The notes under the pieces are model-generated. The model did not search any database. It was given only the letters and a program-made list of their open reading frames with translations, and was not told the DNA's origin. The position numbers were made by a program, and so were the translations under genes. 64,000 nucleotides of DNA from positions 24,406 to 88,405 of the forward strand of contig NZ_CAMHFP010000003.1 of assembly GCF_946184425.1 (NCBI RefSeq). Reading direction: 5' to 3'. The first letter of the stretch is position 1, and each line of letters begins with the position of its first letter. The stretch is from an uncultured Methanobrevibacter sp. Lineage in GTDB: Archaea > Methanobacteriota > Methanobacteria > Methanobacteriales > Methanobacteriaceae. Of the stretch, positions 25,552 to 34,846 are shown in pieces.

Positions 25552-26322
25552 ATGAAAGAACAAAAACCGATCCAAATTTTTTCAAATTTTGATGAGAAAA
25601 TTGGTGTAAATGTAATCAAAAGTCCTGTAAAACTTACTATTTTGGAAATGCTTAGAGATAGTGACATGGAATTTGATGAAATCGTTAATAACACTGGTAA
25701 ATCTAAATCTACCGTTTCAGTTCATTTGAAAAGTTTAAGGGAAAATGGAATCATATCATATAGGGTTCATCCAGTAGATAACAGAAAGAAAATATTTTAT
25801 TTAAATTCCAAATATATAGGATCTGTAAATATTGCTGAGCCAAAAGAGATTAAGGAAACCCAAGCGGACTATCTAATTGAAAATCTTGTTGATGATGATG
25901 CTGAATTTTCAACATTGCTTTTCCATACCTTAAAATCAATGCTTATTCAGGAAGGAATAAATATTGACCCTATTTTACAATCAACAGGAAATTGTATCGG
26001 TAATTCAATTTTTGGAAAGTTATATGATGATGATTTAGATATTTTCATGAGAAATATTGCTACATTTTGGGAAAATAAGGGTTTAGGTAGACTTTCATTT
26101 GAAGTAGGTCAAATTATTCGAATAACTACTTTTGATTGTTTTGAATGTGAACTGTTACCTAGAACAGGAAAACCAGCATGTTTTTTAGACACTGGAATTT
26201 TTGAAGCATTATTTACACAATACTTCAAACTGCCAGTCAGTGTAATTGAAACCCAATGTTACACTATGGGTGATGAAAAATGTGTTTTTGAGGTAGAACC
26301 TCTGCCAATTAAAAATTATTAA
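25552..26322 (+). CDS. msvR: MsvR-type redox regulator (winged helix plus V4R domain)
   Basis: A 256-residue regulator. Residues 15-100 are an ArsR-like winged helix (SPVKLTILEMLRDSDMEFDE, then KSKSTVSVHLKSLRENGII). The C-terminal 130 residues are a V4R domain with five cysteines in DCFECELLPRTGKPAC and ETQCYTMGDEKC, the pattern of the methanogen-specific V4R regulator MsvR, which changes DNA binding with cysteine oxidation. GGGAGATT precedes the ATG at 25552; the track TTG is rejected. It is not next to the fpaA oxidative-stress operon known from Methanothermobacter. Its stop overlaps the convergent cbiL by four bases. TACGAA/TTCGTA palindromes upstream suggest autoregulation. Confidence 0.85.
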   Translation: MKEQKPIQIFSNFDEKIGVNVIKSPVKLTILEMLRDSDMEFDEIVNNTGKSKSTVSVHLKSLRENGIISYRVHPVDNRKKIFYLNSKYIGSVNIAEPKEIKETQADYLIENLVDDDAEFSTLLFHTLKSMLIQEGINIDPILQSTGNCIGNSIFGKLYDDDLDIFMRNIATFWENKGLGRLSFEVGQIIRITTFDCFECELLPRTGKPACFLDTGIFEALFTQYFKLPVSVIETQCYTMGDEKCVFEVEPLPIKNY

Positions 26323-27023
26323 TCATCCCCAAATTTGATAACGGTTGTTGTAAGATAAGGTTTTTCATTAGAAAATCCTTCAATAATCTTTTCATTTTCT
26401 CTAGTACAGTTTTGCACTGAATAAATTTCCTTAGGTCTATTTTTTTCTTCGATAGTGTTTTCTAGTTTACTGGTGTTTCTTGAAGCTTTCATGAGGACAA
26501 TTGAATCACTGTATTCTAAGATTTCTTCTAGTCTATCATCAATTTTAGGTACGATTGTTAAAATTTGGTTTTGTTCTACAAGAGCTTTGTTACGAGCTGC
26601 CGCACAAGCAGTAAATGAAGTAATTCCAGGAATTGTTTCGATTTCATATCTTCCAGCTAATTTTCTTTGCACATAAGAATAAGTACTAAAAATTGAACTG
26701 TCTCCAAGAGTAATGAATGCTACATCCCTTCCGCTATCCAAGTACTGTGCAATCATTTCGGACGCACTGGTCCAAACTTTTTCAAGTTCATCTTTATCCT
26801 CAATCATTGGAAATATTGGTTCTACACGCATTAGTCTTTTGTAATCTTTTCTTTTTTCAATAATTGGTCTAACGATTGATAATGCAATACTTTCTTTTTC
26901 TTTTGAGGATTTTGGTGAGAAAATAACTGGCACTGTTTCTAATACTTTTACAGCTTTTAAAGTTAATAGTTCAGTATCTCCCGGTCCAACACCAATTCCA
27001 ATCAATTTTCCTTTTTTTGCCAT
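26319..27023 (-). CDS. cbiL: Cobalt-factor II / precorrin-2 C20-methyltransferase
   Basis: A 234-residue SAM-dependent methyltransferase of cobalamin synthesis that methylates C-20 of the corrin precursor; in an anaerobic methanogen the cobalt-containing CbiL route is expected. The tetrapyrrole-methylase marks are IGIGVGPGDTELLTLKA at the start, FITLGDSSIFSTYSYVQ near residue 102 and IPGITSFTACAA near 134. It stands alone here, convergent with msvR, with a four-base overlap of the 3' ends. Methanogens need corrinoids for methyl transfer, so it is a core gene. Confidence 0.9.
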   Translation of the reverse strand: MAKKGKLIGIGVGPGDTELLTLKAVKVLETVPVIFSPKSSKEKESIALSIVRPIIEKRKDYKRLMRVEPIFPMIEDKDELEKVWTSASEMIAQYLDSGRDVAFITLGDSSIFSTYSYVQRKLAGRYEIETIPGITSFTACAAARNKALVEQNQILTIVPKIDDRLEEILEYSDSIVLMKASRNTSKLENTIEEKNRPKEIYSVQNCTRENEKIIEGFSNEKPYLTTTVIKFGDD

Positions 27024-27112
27024 ATAATCACTTTATTTAAGAATTATTCTCTTTGATATTAATTTTTCAATTTCTCTTTCTATAATTTATTTATAGTATA
27101 TTAACTAATATA

Positions 27113-28948
27113 ATGTTAATGTCTAATTCTATGTTTTGTCCAAATTGCGGTATGCTTAAAAGTAATTGTACTTGTAAAACTACAAGTAAAAATGAATCTA
27201 ACGGTCCAACTACTTTATTTAGTTTTTCTAAAAAAAGGACTTCTTCAATTTTAGATGATGAGATTCCTGAAGTCTATTCTGTTGATGACCATAAGTTGGA
27301 TGAGGGAACATCAGCTTACTTAAAGGAACTTTATCCTCATATAGATGATGTGATTATAGAGAATTTTCCTTTTGAACAGCCTAGATTAGGTCAGCTGGAG
27401 ATAATTCAGGATATTAATAATGCAATAAAAAAAGGATATAAGTATATTATTCTTGAAGCTGGCACAGGTACCGGTAAATCAGCAATAGCAACCACTCTTG
27501 CTAAAATGTATGAATCTGCATATATTTTAACCATGACAAAACAACTGCAGTCTCAGTACTCTGATGAGTTTGATTTTCCTTTAGTTAAAGGAAGGGGTAA
27601 TTTTGCATGTTTGAATGATAATCTGGAAACTACCTGTGATATGGGTACATGTAAAACAACTCCAACTAACAGCAATTTCTTTTGCCAATACGGTGTTGCT
27701 AAAAATCCGACATTGGATGCGGAACTTGCTTTTGAGGATTCATTTGGAGGATCAGTATTTTATCAGTCCGGAAGTCATTGCCACTATTGGAATCAGAAAG
27801 CCAATGCAATCAACTCTCCAATTACTTTAATGAACTATGATTATGCAATAGTTGAACTGAATTATGTAAAACATTTCGGCACACGTTCTTTACTGATTTT
27901 AGACGAGGCACACAACATAGAAAACAAATTAATGGCCACAATGGAAGTCACTTTGTATAATAGGGTTCTTGAAAAGGATATCAACAAAGCTATATCTAAA
28001 GAGACATTGAAAGATGGGGAGCTTGAAGACTGGAAAATGGAAATTGAGGCTATATGTGATAGTTACGAAGATATTGATTTGAAGGAAGTAACCAAAAACA
28101 AAGCGGATAGAATAAGATCAACAATTTCCAGATTAAAAAGTCTTAGAAATAACCTTGAAAAAGAGCCTAAAAATTGGGTTATTGACAATGACGAGTTCGG
28201 CGTCACATTCAAGCCGTTAAGGGTTCATCATTATGCTAAAAATAATTTGTTGAAATATGGTGATGTTGTTATTTTTATGAGTGCAACCATTCTTTCCCAT
28301 AAGATGTTTGCAAAATGGTTAGGATTAAATCCTGCTGAAGTTTATCATATTAAAGTTGACAGCCCATTCACTAAGGAAAAACGACCTATCATTCTTAATT
28401 TGGCAGGAAAGATGTCTGCCAACAGAATTAAAAAAACAGCTCCAAAGACTATTCCTATTTTGCAGGAGATTTTGAAAAAGCATGAAGGCGACAAAGGTTT
28501 GATTCATACTCACAGTTATAAATGTCAACAGTATATTACCCGTAATTTAAATAATTCCCGTTTAATATCTCACACACCACAAAATAGGGAACAGATATTG
28601 AATTTCTTTGAAAAAGATGAAAATCCCTTGGTACTGATTTCACCATCCATGAGTGAAGGTGTTGATTTGCCGTATGATAAGTGCAGGTTTCAAATTATCT
28701 ACAAAATGCCCTTCCCTTATTTGGGTGATAAGCAGGTAAACATGAGAATGAAGCGAGATAAAAAATGGTATGCATATAAAACAGTAATGACTCTTATGCA
28801 GGCGTATGGTCGTGGAATGAGGGCTGAAGACGACTCATGTTATACCTACATTATTGACAGTGATATAAATATGTTGTTTAAAAGTCCAATGTATAGGTCA
28901 CTGATACCTGACTTCTTTAAGGAAGCTGTTGTTAGGGTTAAAAATTAA
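27113..28948 (+). CDS. Rad3/DinG-type ATP-dependent helicase
   Basis: A 611-residue superfamily 2 helicase. The N-terminus has a small zinc motif (CPNCGMLKSNCTCK). Walker A is EAGTGTGKSAIATT near residue 117, motif II LILDEAHNIE near 262, motif III-like FMSATIL near 388, and motif VI region MQAYGRGMRAEDD near 560. Between motifs I and II lie Cys residues (FACLND, CDMGTC, FCQYG, SHCHYW) that could bind a 4Fe-4S cluster as in XPD/DinG. The exact role (repair or recombination) is uncertain. A TATA-like stretch about 27 bases ahead of the ATG suggests a leaderless mRNA. Its stop is only one base from the 3' end of a convergent tRNA. Confidence 0.9.
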   Translation: MLMSNSMFCPNCGMLKSNCTCKTTSKNESNGPTTLFSFSKKRTSSILDDEIPEVYSVDDHKLDEGTSAYLKELYPHIDDVIIENFPFEQPRLGQLEIIQDINNAIKKGYKYIILEAGTGTGKSAIATTLAKMYESAYILTMTKQLQSQYSDEFDFPLVKGRGNFACLNDNLETTCDMGTCKTTPTNSNFFCQYGVAKNPTLDAELAFEDSFGGSVFYQSGSHCHYWNQKANAINSPITLMNYDYAIVELNYVKHFGTRSLLILDEAHNIENKLMATMEVTLYNRVLEKDINKAISKETLKDGELEDWKMEIEAICDSYEDIDLKEVTKNKADRIRSTISRLKSLRNNLEKEPKNWVIDNDEFGVTFKPLRVHHYAKNNLLKYGDVVIFMSATILSHKMFAKWLGLNPAEVYHIKVDSPFTKEKRPIILNLAGKMSANRIKKTAPKTIPILQEILKKHEGDKGLIHTHSYKCQQYITRNLNNSRLISHTPQNREQILNFFEKDENPLVLISPSMSEGVDLPYDKCRFQIIYKMPFPYLGDKQVNMRMKRDKKWYAYKTVMTLMQAYGRGMRAEDDSCYTYIIDSDINMLFKSPMYRSLIPDFFKEAVVRVKN

Positions 28949-28949
28949 G

Positions 28950-29023
28950 CGGACCTGGAGGGATTTGAACCCCCGATCTCAGGATCCGAAGTCCTGCGTC
29001 ATTCCTGACTAGACCACAGGCCC
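28950..29023 (-). tRNA. tRNA-Arg (anticodon TCG)
   Basis: The minus strand folds as a cloverleaf: acceptor GGGCCTG / CAGGTCC, anticodon stem CAGGA / TCCTG with loop CTTCGGA (anticodon TCG, reading CGA and related codons), and T-arm GGGGG-TTCAAAT-CCCTC. The discriminator is G and no CCA is encoded. It closes the minus-strand block that starts with hpt and converges on the helicase gene with almost no gap. Confidence 0.93.
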
Positions 29024-29043
29024 TTAAAATAAAATTAAAAAAG

Positions 29044-30039
29044 TTATTCCTTTTTATTTTCTTCTTGAGAATCAATAGAAATTATAGGAATATCTTCAAT
29101 GCCTTCAACTTCAGCGAAAATATCATCAATAGATTCGTTATCAAGTTTTACTTTTTCATATTCTATTTCTTCGATTTCCTCTGTTGTCAAACCTTTTCTT
29201 TCAGCAGGTTTTTCACGTGCTGGAGGAATATCATCGATATTTTCTTGTGGTGTGGTTTTAGGTTTAGAATTAGATTTTGATTTTTTGAAAGTATTTTTTA
29301 AATCACCGAATTTAAATTCTCCTATTTTGAAGGATTCCTTATCTAATGGAATGTTGCTTTTAGGTATGATATTTTCATCCTCTTTTTCCATTTTTTCGGT
29401 TTTAATATCATTTTCATTATCAAGTGAGTCAATACTATTCGAAATATTCTCCAACGGATTTTTCAATCCAATAACTTTGTATAATCCGTAGATTAATAGT
29501 AATAAACCAAAAACAATAAAAATTACTGTGATAAAACTACTTTCTCCTGAAATAACATTATCTACTATTCTTTCACTACGGGAACTGTAAACAATTGCTC
29601 CGATTACGATTAATATTAAACCTAAAACTGTACTTACTATGCCTAAAACTGGAGTTCTGCCAATTTTGGCATTAATGACATTGTCAAAGTTTTCACTTAT
29701 TTCTCCTACAATTATATCGTCATCGAATTCTTCATCTGAATCTAAATTTTCTTCGTTTAATTGATTTTCACTTTCTTTTGGTGTTTTAATCAAAAAGTCT
29801 TCATCAATAGGATTTTCTTCTAAATTAATAGCATTGTTATCATCATTGTCTGGATGATAGATGAATTCATCATCAATTTCTAAATCTCCATAATCACGGG
29901 TATTTTCATTAAGATAGTCAATTAATTCACTATCTTCTTCAATATCCTCATATTTGATACCTTCTTCTTCATCTTTCACGGTATCAATCATATCTTTGAG
30001 ATTAGAAATTCTATGCTCTTTTTCTTTAGAATCTTTCAT
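29044..30039 (-). CDS. Hypothetical acidic membrane protein with two spans
   Basis: A 331-residue protein of no recognised family. An acidic, disordered-looking region of about 130 residues comes first, then two membrane segments (PVLGIVSTVLGLILIVIGAI, about 130-150, and FITVIFIVFGLLLLIYGLY, about 167-187), then a second charged region with many Glu, Lys and Ser. Both tails probably lie on the same side. It follows the tfs gene by nine bases and is likely co-transcribed with the RNA polymerase and exosome genes, but nothing ties its function to them. Confidence 0.75.
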   Translation of the reverse strand: MKDSKEKEHRISNLKDMIDTVKDEEEGIKYEDIEEDSELIDYLNENTRDYGDLEIDDEFIYHPDNDDNNAINLEENPIDEDFLIKTPKESENQLNEENLDSDEEFDDDIIVGEISENFDNVINAKIGRTPVLGIVSTVLGLILIVIGAIVYSSRSERIVDNVISGESSFITVIFIVFGLLLLIYGLYKVIGLKNPLENISNSIDSLDNENDIKTEKMEKEDENIIPKSNIPLDKESFKIGEFKFGDLKNTFKKSKSNSKPKTTPQENIDDIPPAREKPAERKGLTTEEIEEIEYEKVKLDNESIDDIFAEVEGIEDIPIISIDSQEENKKE

Positions 30040-30048
30040 ATAAAAACC

Positions 30049-30360
30049 TCAGTCGTATTCTCTCCAAGTATATTTGCACTCAGTACAAGTAAAGAAACGT
30101 GTAGGTGCTTCATCAGCACTACGGGTTTGTTTTATTTCATAATAAGCTTTATCATTTCCACATTCTGGGCAAACTTCAGTGGTGGTTGGACGAACATCTG
30201 ATTCGTCTCCGAGCACTTTGACATTTTCACTTTCTTTTATATCTCTGGAGACTTCATATTCATTATTATTGGATAATGATTTTTCATGTCCGCATGAATT
30301 ACATTTTAATATTCCCTCTTTTGGAAGCATCATTGCTCCACATTCAGGACAAAATTCCAT
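30049..30360 (-). CDS. tfs: Transcription factor S (TFS)
   Basis: A 103-residue archaeal TFIIS/Rpb9-like factor. It has an N-terminal zinc ribbon (FCPECGAMM and CNSCGH) and a C-terminal ribbon (VCPECGNDKA and TCTECKYTW). The acidic tip SADEAPTRFF at residues about 83-92 is the catalytic hairpin that inserts into RNA polymerase to stimulate cleavage of backtracked RNA. Typical length. It belongs to the hpt-dph2-csl4-rpoL-nudix-tfs series on the minus strand. Confidence 0.95.
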   Translation of the reverse strand: MEFCPECGAMMLPKEGILKCNSCGHEKSLSNNNEYEVSRDIKESENVKVLGDESDVRPTTTEVCPECGNDKAYYEIKQTRSADEAPTRFFTCTECKYTWREYD

Positions 30361-30434
30361 TTAACTCCTCCTTAAAAAGATTCATAATCTTCTTTAAATT
30401 GTAATATTTTTTTCAATATATTTAAATATATACC

Positions 30435-30857
30435 TTAAAAAGTAGTTTTAGCTTTGTTTAAACAATCTTTTATAATTTTATCATGGTCAAAAGCAAGATT
30501 GATTTCATTTAGTTTTTCAACTGAAAAGATGCCAATATCTTTTGCATCACTGCTGGCATGCATATTGTTCATATCTCCGGTAGCTATGTAAGCTATGGAT
30601 ATTGTATGACCTCTACTATCTCTATTGGGGTCAGAATATACGTTCACTAATCCTTTTAAGTTTACATCAATATTAGTTTCTTCTTTAGCTTCTCTAATAG
30701 CCGCATTTTCCACAGTTTCACCGTATTCTACGAATCCTCCGGGTAATGCCCAGTAATTTTTAAAAGGGTCATTATCCCTTTTAATTAAAATGAAGTTAAG
30801 ATTCTCATCAAAAATGAATATATCTGTAGTTAGTGAAGGGATTTTATATTCTGTCAT
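30435..30857 (-). CDS. NUDIX hydrolase
   Basis: A 140-residue hydrolase with a complete Nudix box, GGFVEYGETVENAAIREAKE followed by ETNI (residues about 42-65). The GGFVE form and the surrounding PLTT-like strand order suggest ADP-ribose pyrophosphatase type activity, but substrate cannot be read from sequence with certainty. It lies between rpoL and tfs on the same strand, probably as a passenger in the operon. Confidence 0.9.
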   Translation of the reverse strand: MTEYKIPSLTTDIFIFDENLNFILIKRDNDPFKNYWALPGGFVEYGETVENAAIREAKEETNIDVNLKGLVNVYSDPNRDSRGHTISIAYIATGDMNNMHASSDAKDIGIFSVEKLNEINLAFDHDKIIKDCLNKAKTTF

Positions 30858-30880
30858 TAAATCACAATAAAAATAATGGT

Positions 30881-30896
30881 GAAGCTATAAAGCTTC
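30881..30896 (-). terminator. Hairpin overlapping the rpoL stop
   Basis: GAAGCT-ATAA-AGCTTC, with the TAG stop of rpoL (30885-30887) inside it. A T-rich tract follows on the minus strand. The nudix gene lies only 27 bases on, so it may be a partial terminator or a processing signal. Confidence 0.5.
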
Positions 30897-31166
30897 GTCA
30901 ATAAGTTTTTTAAATTCTGAACTTTCTTTTTGAAGTTCTTCAGCTGCTTTTTTCAATACTTTCCTTGGTCTTTTTCCTCTTTTTGTTTTAATAGTCATTT
31001 CTGGTTTTCCAGTAAGAGGGTGATCGATATTATAAACAGCATATTCAACATCAGGGTCTTGCATCAAAATGTGTCTGAGTGCATTGAAAACACCGTGACT
31101 TTCATCTTCTACTCTAAATGTTAATTCTAATGTTTTTTCTTCAATAATTTTAAAATTTTCTTCCAT
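30885..31166 (-). CDS. rpoL: DNA-directed RNA polymerase subunit L
   Basis: A 93-residue homologue of eukaryotic Rpb11 that dimerises with subunit D in polymerase assembly. The family signature is visible in ESHGVFNALRHILMQDPDVE (residues about 22-41), followed by YNIDHPLTGKPEMTIKT. The length is normal. It is encoded 14 bases after csl4, a neighbourhood common in Euryarchaeota. Confidence 0.96.
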   Translation of the reverse strand: MEENFKIIEEKTLELTFRVEDESHGVFNALRHILMQDPDVEYAVYNIDHPLTGKPEMTIKTKRGKRPRKVLKKAAEELQKESSEFKKLIDEAL

Positions 31167-31180
31167 TATATCAACCTTAA

Positions 31181-31747
31181 TTAATTAACATAGTTTTTAG
31201 AAACTTTTCTTTTTTCTTTTTTATTACATGAATTACATTGAAGTTCATTTTGCTTTTTTGTGGTGTGCATGTAATCTCTGCAGCGTGTACACATAGCTTT
31301 TAGGACTCCACAATCATCGTCTACAGTACCTAAATCAACATTATCTCCAGTAATTTTAACTACTTTAGCTTGAACTATGTCTCCTATTCTAAAAGCATCA
31401 GATAATTTTTCCAAGTAGTCTTTTTTTGCTTGTGATATGTGGATAGCACCCATATATGGTAATGCCAATGGCCTTGCATTGTCTTTGATACATTCAATAT
31501 TTACATTAGCTCTTTGAGGTTTAATGTCGGTTATTTGTCCGTAGATTATGTCTCCAACTTTTAATAAAGCAGGTTTTGCGTCGGATTCAACAGATATAAC
31601 CTTCATTTTTTGATTAATTTTAACATTACCAAGTACTGATGATTTTATTTCACCATTGTCATCGTAAGTACCTTCTCCTGGCAGATACTGTTCTATGATT
31701 CCTAATTTATCTCCAGGCATTACAATTTGTTCCTCTTCTATACTCAT
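31181..31747 (-). CDS. csl4: Exosome RNA-binding protein Csl4
   Basis: A 188-residue cap subunit of the archaeal exosome. It has an N-terminal domain (MPGDKLGIIEQYLPGEGTY), a central S1 domain (VGDIIYGQITDIKPQRANV, then GAIHISQAKKDY and FRIGDIVQAKVV) and a C-terminal zinc ribbon (CTRCRDYM, then LQCNSCNKKE). It recruits RNA and DnaG to the Rrp41/42 core. It lies between dph2 and rpoL in the minus-strand operon. Confidence 0.95.
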   Translation of the reverse strand: MSIEEEQIVMPGDKLGIIEQYLPGEGTYDDNGEIKSSVLGNVKINQKMKVISVESDAKPALLKVGDIIYGQITDIKPQRANVNIECIKDNARPLALPYMGAIHISQAKKDYLEKLSDAFRIGDIVQAKVVKITGDNVDLGTVDDDCGVLKAMCTRCRDYMHTTKKQNELQCNSCNKKEKRKVSKNYVN

Positions 31748-31822
31748 ATTAAAATCACCAAAATAAAGATTTGATAAAAATTTTTATTTAATATAATAAT
31801 TTTATTTATATTACTATTTAAA

Positions 31823-32827
31823 TTATTTGTATCTTTCATGGAATAATATTTCGTCTAACTGATAGTTTTCCCATTCTCTTTTGTTCAATACGATTTCTAA
31901 CTCTTGTGGTGTTAATAATGGCTTTTTATACATTTGTGAATCATCTATAGCTATTCGAGGACATGCACTAACAACAAATGCCTCCAATTCCATATAAGGT
32001 AAAAGCACATCCGGATTAACATTGTCCATTAAGAGTATATATGCTTCCATTCCTTTTTCTTCAAGAATTTTTTTTATTTCCTTTGCAAGTTTCATCCGAT
32101 ATTGTCCTTCTTTGGAAGATACGATGATTCCCCATTTTTTAGCACTTCTTGCCTTGGTTATTCTTGCAAATCTTATCCTTAAAATTCTGTCTGCATACTC
32201 GTCCATTCTTCTAAGTTCATTGTTGTAAGGATCTAGTGCCAGTACAGGTGTATTTGAAAATAGATTAATTCCTAACGGATGAAAATTGCCGCTGCCTATG
32301 AACAGAAATATTTCAGCATCCAGATTTTTGATGGAAGAGAAATTGCATCCCAAAACCTGTCCTTTCCGGGTTGATTTTGATGAACCGAGCACGACTTCTT
32401 TGCCGTTATCTTCTAGATAATCTTTTATTTCATTTAAAAGATGTAAATGTTGTGTTGTTGTTACTAAAGCTACTTTAGAATAATCTTTTAGAGCATCTAA
32501 ACATTTTTCTAAATCTTTTTTGATATCAATTTTTGCAAATGCTTCAATAAAAATTGTAGGAACTTCATATTTTAGGGGAAGCGGTGTATGTCCGTAATGC
32601 ACAATCAAATCAACTGAACCTTTCATTTTATAGTCGCTTACATCACATGCTCCAAAACACGGATCGCCTGAAATGATAACTGTGGCATCGGTTTCATCTT
32701 CAATTTTTCGTGCAATTTTCACGGCCTGCATTTTCAGTCCTTCCGGAAATTGAAGGCCTACTGTTTCTACATTTTTGGAGTTGATTTTACGGATTACTCT
32801 GTCTAAATCCATATCGTACATTGACAT
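31823..32827 (-). CDS. dph2: 2-(3-amino-3-carboxypropyl)histidine synthase Dph2
   Basis: A radical enzyme, about 334 residues, that starts diphthamide synthesis on a histidine of elongation factor 2. Visible family marks are [14 protein letters not shown] near the start, [10 protein letters not shown] (first cluster Cys region), [14 protein letters not shown] (second) and [12 protein letters not shown] (third); together these place three Cys ligands for an unusual 4Fe-4S cluster. I prefer the ATG at 32827, two bases after the hpt stop; the track start 24 bases earlier would overlap hpt. Confidence 0.93.
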   Translation of the reverse strand: MSMYDMDLDRVIRKINSKNVETVGLQFPEGLKMQAVKIARKIEDETDATVIISGDPCFGACDVSDYKMKGSVDLIVHYGHTPLPLKYEVPTIFIEAFAKIDIKKDLEKCLDALKDYSKVALVTTTQHLHLLNEIKDYLEDNGKEVVLGSSKSTRKGQVLGCNFSSIKNLDAEIFLFIGSGNFHPLGINLFSNTPVLALDPYNNELRRMDEYADRILRIRFARITKARSAKKWGIIVSSKEGQYRMKLAKEIKKILEEKGMEAYILLMDNVNPDVLLPYMELEAFVVSACPRIAIDDSQMYKKPLLTPQELEIVLNKREWENYQLDEILFHERYK

Positions 32828-32828
32828 T

Positions 32829-33398
32829 TTAATCTTCGATTGTTTTTTCAATTACTACTTTTCCATCAATTACGTCTAATTTTACAATAGACAATACCTC
32901 TACGTTGGTTTCATTTTCAACTATTTCTTTTCCTTTTCCCTTTTCAATAACGGCAACAACAGACTTGATGTCTAAGCCCATGTCTTCTAAAGTTTTTATC
33001 AATGCAATTAGGGTTCCGCCGGTACTTACCACATCATCGATGAGAAGAATTTTTTCTCCTTCATGCAAATCATTAACATAAAGGTTTGATGAGCCGTATC
33101 CTGTTTTCTGATAAACTTCCTTTTCTCCTTCGAGACCATATTGTCTTTTACGTATAACGACAAATGGAATGTCGGTTGTCAAGGATAGTGCAGTAGCTAA
33201 ATGGATTCCCATAGCTTCAACAGCAACAATTTTATCAATATTTAAATCAGCATGTTTATAAACTGCTAAAGATAATTCTCTAAGCATTTTTGGGTCCATT
33301 GCTGGTACGCCGTCACTAATTGGATTTACAAAGTAATTGTAATCTCCTTTCTTCACAATAGGGGATGCTTCTAAAGATTTTTTTACTTCTTCTAACAT
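32829..33398 (-). CDS. hpt: Hypoxanthine/guanine phosphoribosyltransferase
   Basis: A purine-salvage enzyme of 189 residues. The PRPP-binding motif is [14 protein letters not shown] near residue 115. [13 protein letters not shown] and [13 protein letters not shown] are typical of archaeal Hpt of the adenine/hypoxanthine type. The start chosen is ATG at 33398; the track TTG four codons upstream lacks support. It is the first gene of the minus-strand information operon and diverges from srp54 across about 100 bases. Confidence 0.92.
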   Translation of the reverse strand: MLEEVKKSLEASPIVKKGDYNYFVNPISDGVPAMDPKMLRELSLAVYKHADLNIDKIVAVEAMGIHLATALSLTTDIPFVVIRKRQYGLEGEKEVYQKTGYGSSNLYVNDLHEGEKILLIDDVVSTGGTLIALIKTLEDMGLDIKSVVAVIEKGKGKEIVENETNVEVLSIVKLDVIDGKVVIEKTIED

Positions 33399-33495
33399 AG
33401 TATCACACAAAAATTATAAAAACTTATTAAATATAAATATAATTTAATACAATTATATAATTTTGCTAAAAATGAATTTTTATTAAAGTGATAAT

Positions 33496-34845
33496 ATGGC
33501 AATGCTCGGAAGTTTAGGAGAAAATCTTACTAATACAATGAAGAAATTAGTAGGGATGTCAGTTATTGATAAAAAAACAATTAAAGAAGTTGTAAAAGAT
33601 ATTCAACGAGCTTTAATTCAATCTGACGTAAATATTAAATTAGTTTTAGATTTATCCAAAAAAATTGAATCAAGAGCTCTTGAAGAAGAACCTCCAAAGG
33701 GTATCACTCCAAGAGAACATGTTATAACAATTATTTATGAAGAAATGGTAAACCTACTGGGTAGCGATGCTGCAGGTTTGGACATTAATGAAAAACCTTA
33801 TAAAATTTTATTCCTTGGTCTTCAGGGTTCAGGTAAGACAACCACTATAGGTAAATTATGCAGATATCTGCAGAAAAAAGGGTTCAATCCTGCTGTTGTT
33901 TGTACAGACACATGGAGGCCTGCTGCTTATGAGCAGTTAAGGCAACTTACAGAAGAAATGGATGTTCCATTGTATGGGGATCCAAATAATAAGGATGCTT
34001 TGGATCTGGCACAGAAAGGTTTGCAGGAGTTCAAAAACAGAAAAGTTATTATTTTCGATACAGCAGGTAGGCATAAGCAGGAAGAGGACCTGATTGCTGA
34101 AATGGATGAATTGGATAATATAATCAATCCTACTGAAGCTATTCTGGTTATTGATGGAACTATCGGTCAGCAGGCTGGTGAACAGGCAAAAGCATTTTCA
34201 CAAGCTACTGATATAGGTTCAATCATCATTACAAAATTGGACGGTTCAGCTAAAGGTGGAGGTGCAATGTCTGCGGTTGCAGAAACTGGTGCTCCAATTA
34301 AATTCATAGGTACTGGTGAAAGAATCGATGACTTTGAGTTATTTGATCCTCAAAGATTTATTTCAAGATTGCTTGGTATGGGAGATATCCAGTCCCTGAT
34401 TGAAAAAGCTGAAGAAAATATCGATGAAGACATTGCTGAAAAGACTATGAACAATATGCTTACAGGTAAATTCACCTTGTTGGATATGAAAAACCAGTTC
34501 GAAATGATGAATAAGATGGGTCCGATGCAGCAAGTGCTGAATATGATTCCTGGTATGGGAAATAAGATTACCAAAGAAGCTTCAAAAATGACTGAGGATA
34601 AGATTGATTCTTATAAGATTATGATGTCTTCCATGACGGAAGAGGAAATGCTAAACCCAAAAATCATCAAACAGTCACGTATTCAAAGAATTGCAAGAGG
34701 ATCCGGTGTTGATGAAAGTGAAGTAAAAGAACTTTTAAAATATTATAACAACACCAAAAAGACCATGAAAGGTATTGGAAAACGTGGTGGCCGTTTAGGC
34801 GGCGGAGCAATGAACCGTATGATGGGACAATTTATGAACAGATAA
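33496..34845 (+). CDS. srp54: Signal recognition particle 54 kDa protein
   Basis: A 449-residue GTPase that targets ribosomes to the membrane. The N domain begins [18 protein letters not shown]-domain motifs are [15 protein letters not shown] near residue 112, [19 protein letters not shown] near 190, [10 protein letters not shown] near 250. The methionine-rich M domain carries [15 protein letters not shown] and [11 protein letters not shown], the signal-sequence and 7S RNA binding parts. pus10 starts one base after its stop, so they are co-transcribed. Confidence 0.97.
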   Translation: MAMLGSLGENLTNTMKKLVGMSVIDKKTIKEVVKDIQRALIQSDVNIKLVLDLSKKIESRALEEEPPKGITPREHVITIIYEEMVNLLGSDAAGLDINEKPYKILFLGLQGSGKTTTIGKLCRYLQKKGFNPAVVCTDTWRPAAYEQLRQLTEEMDVPLYGDPNNKDALDLAQKGLQEFKNRKVIIFDTAGRHKQEEDLIAEMDELDNIINPTEAILVIDGTIGQQAGEQAKAFSQATDIGSIIITKLDGSAKGGGAMSAVAETGAPIKFIGTGERIDDFELFDPQRFISRLLGMGDIQSLIEKAEENIDEDIAEKTMNNMLTGKFTLLDMKNQFEMMNKMGPMQQVLNMIPGMGNKITKEASKMTEDKIDSYKIMMSSMTEEEMLNPKIIKQSRIQRIARGSGVDESEVKELLKYYNNTKKTMKGIGKRGGRLGGGAMNRMMGQFMNR

Positions 34846-34846
34846 C

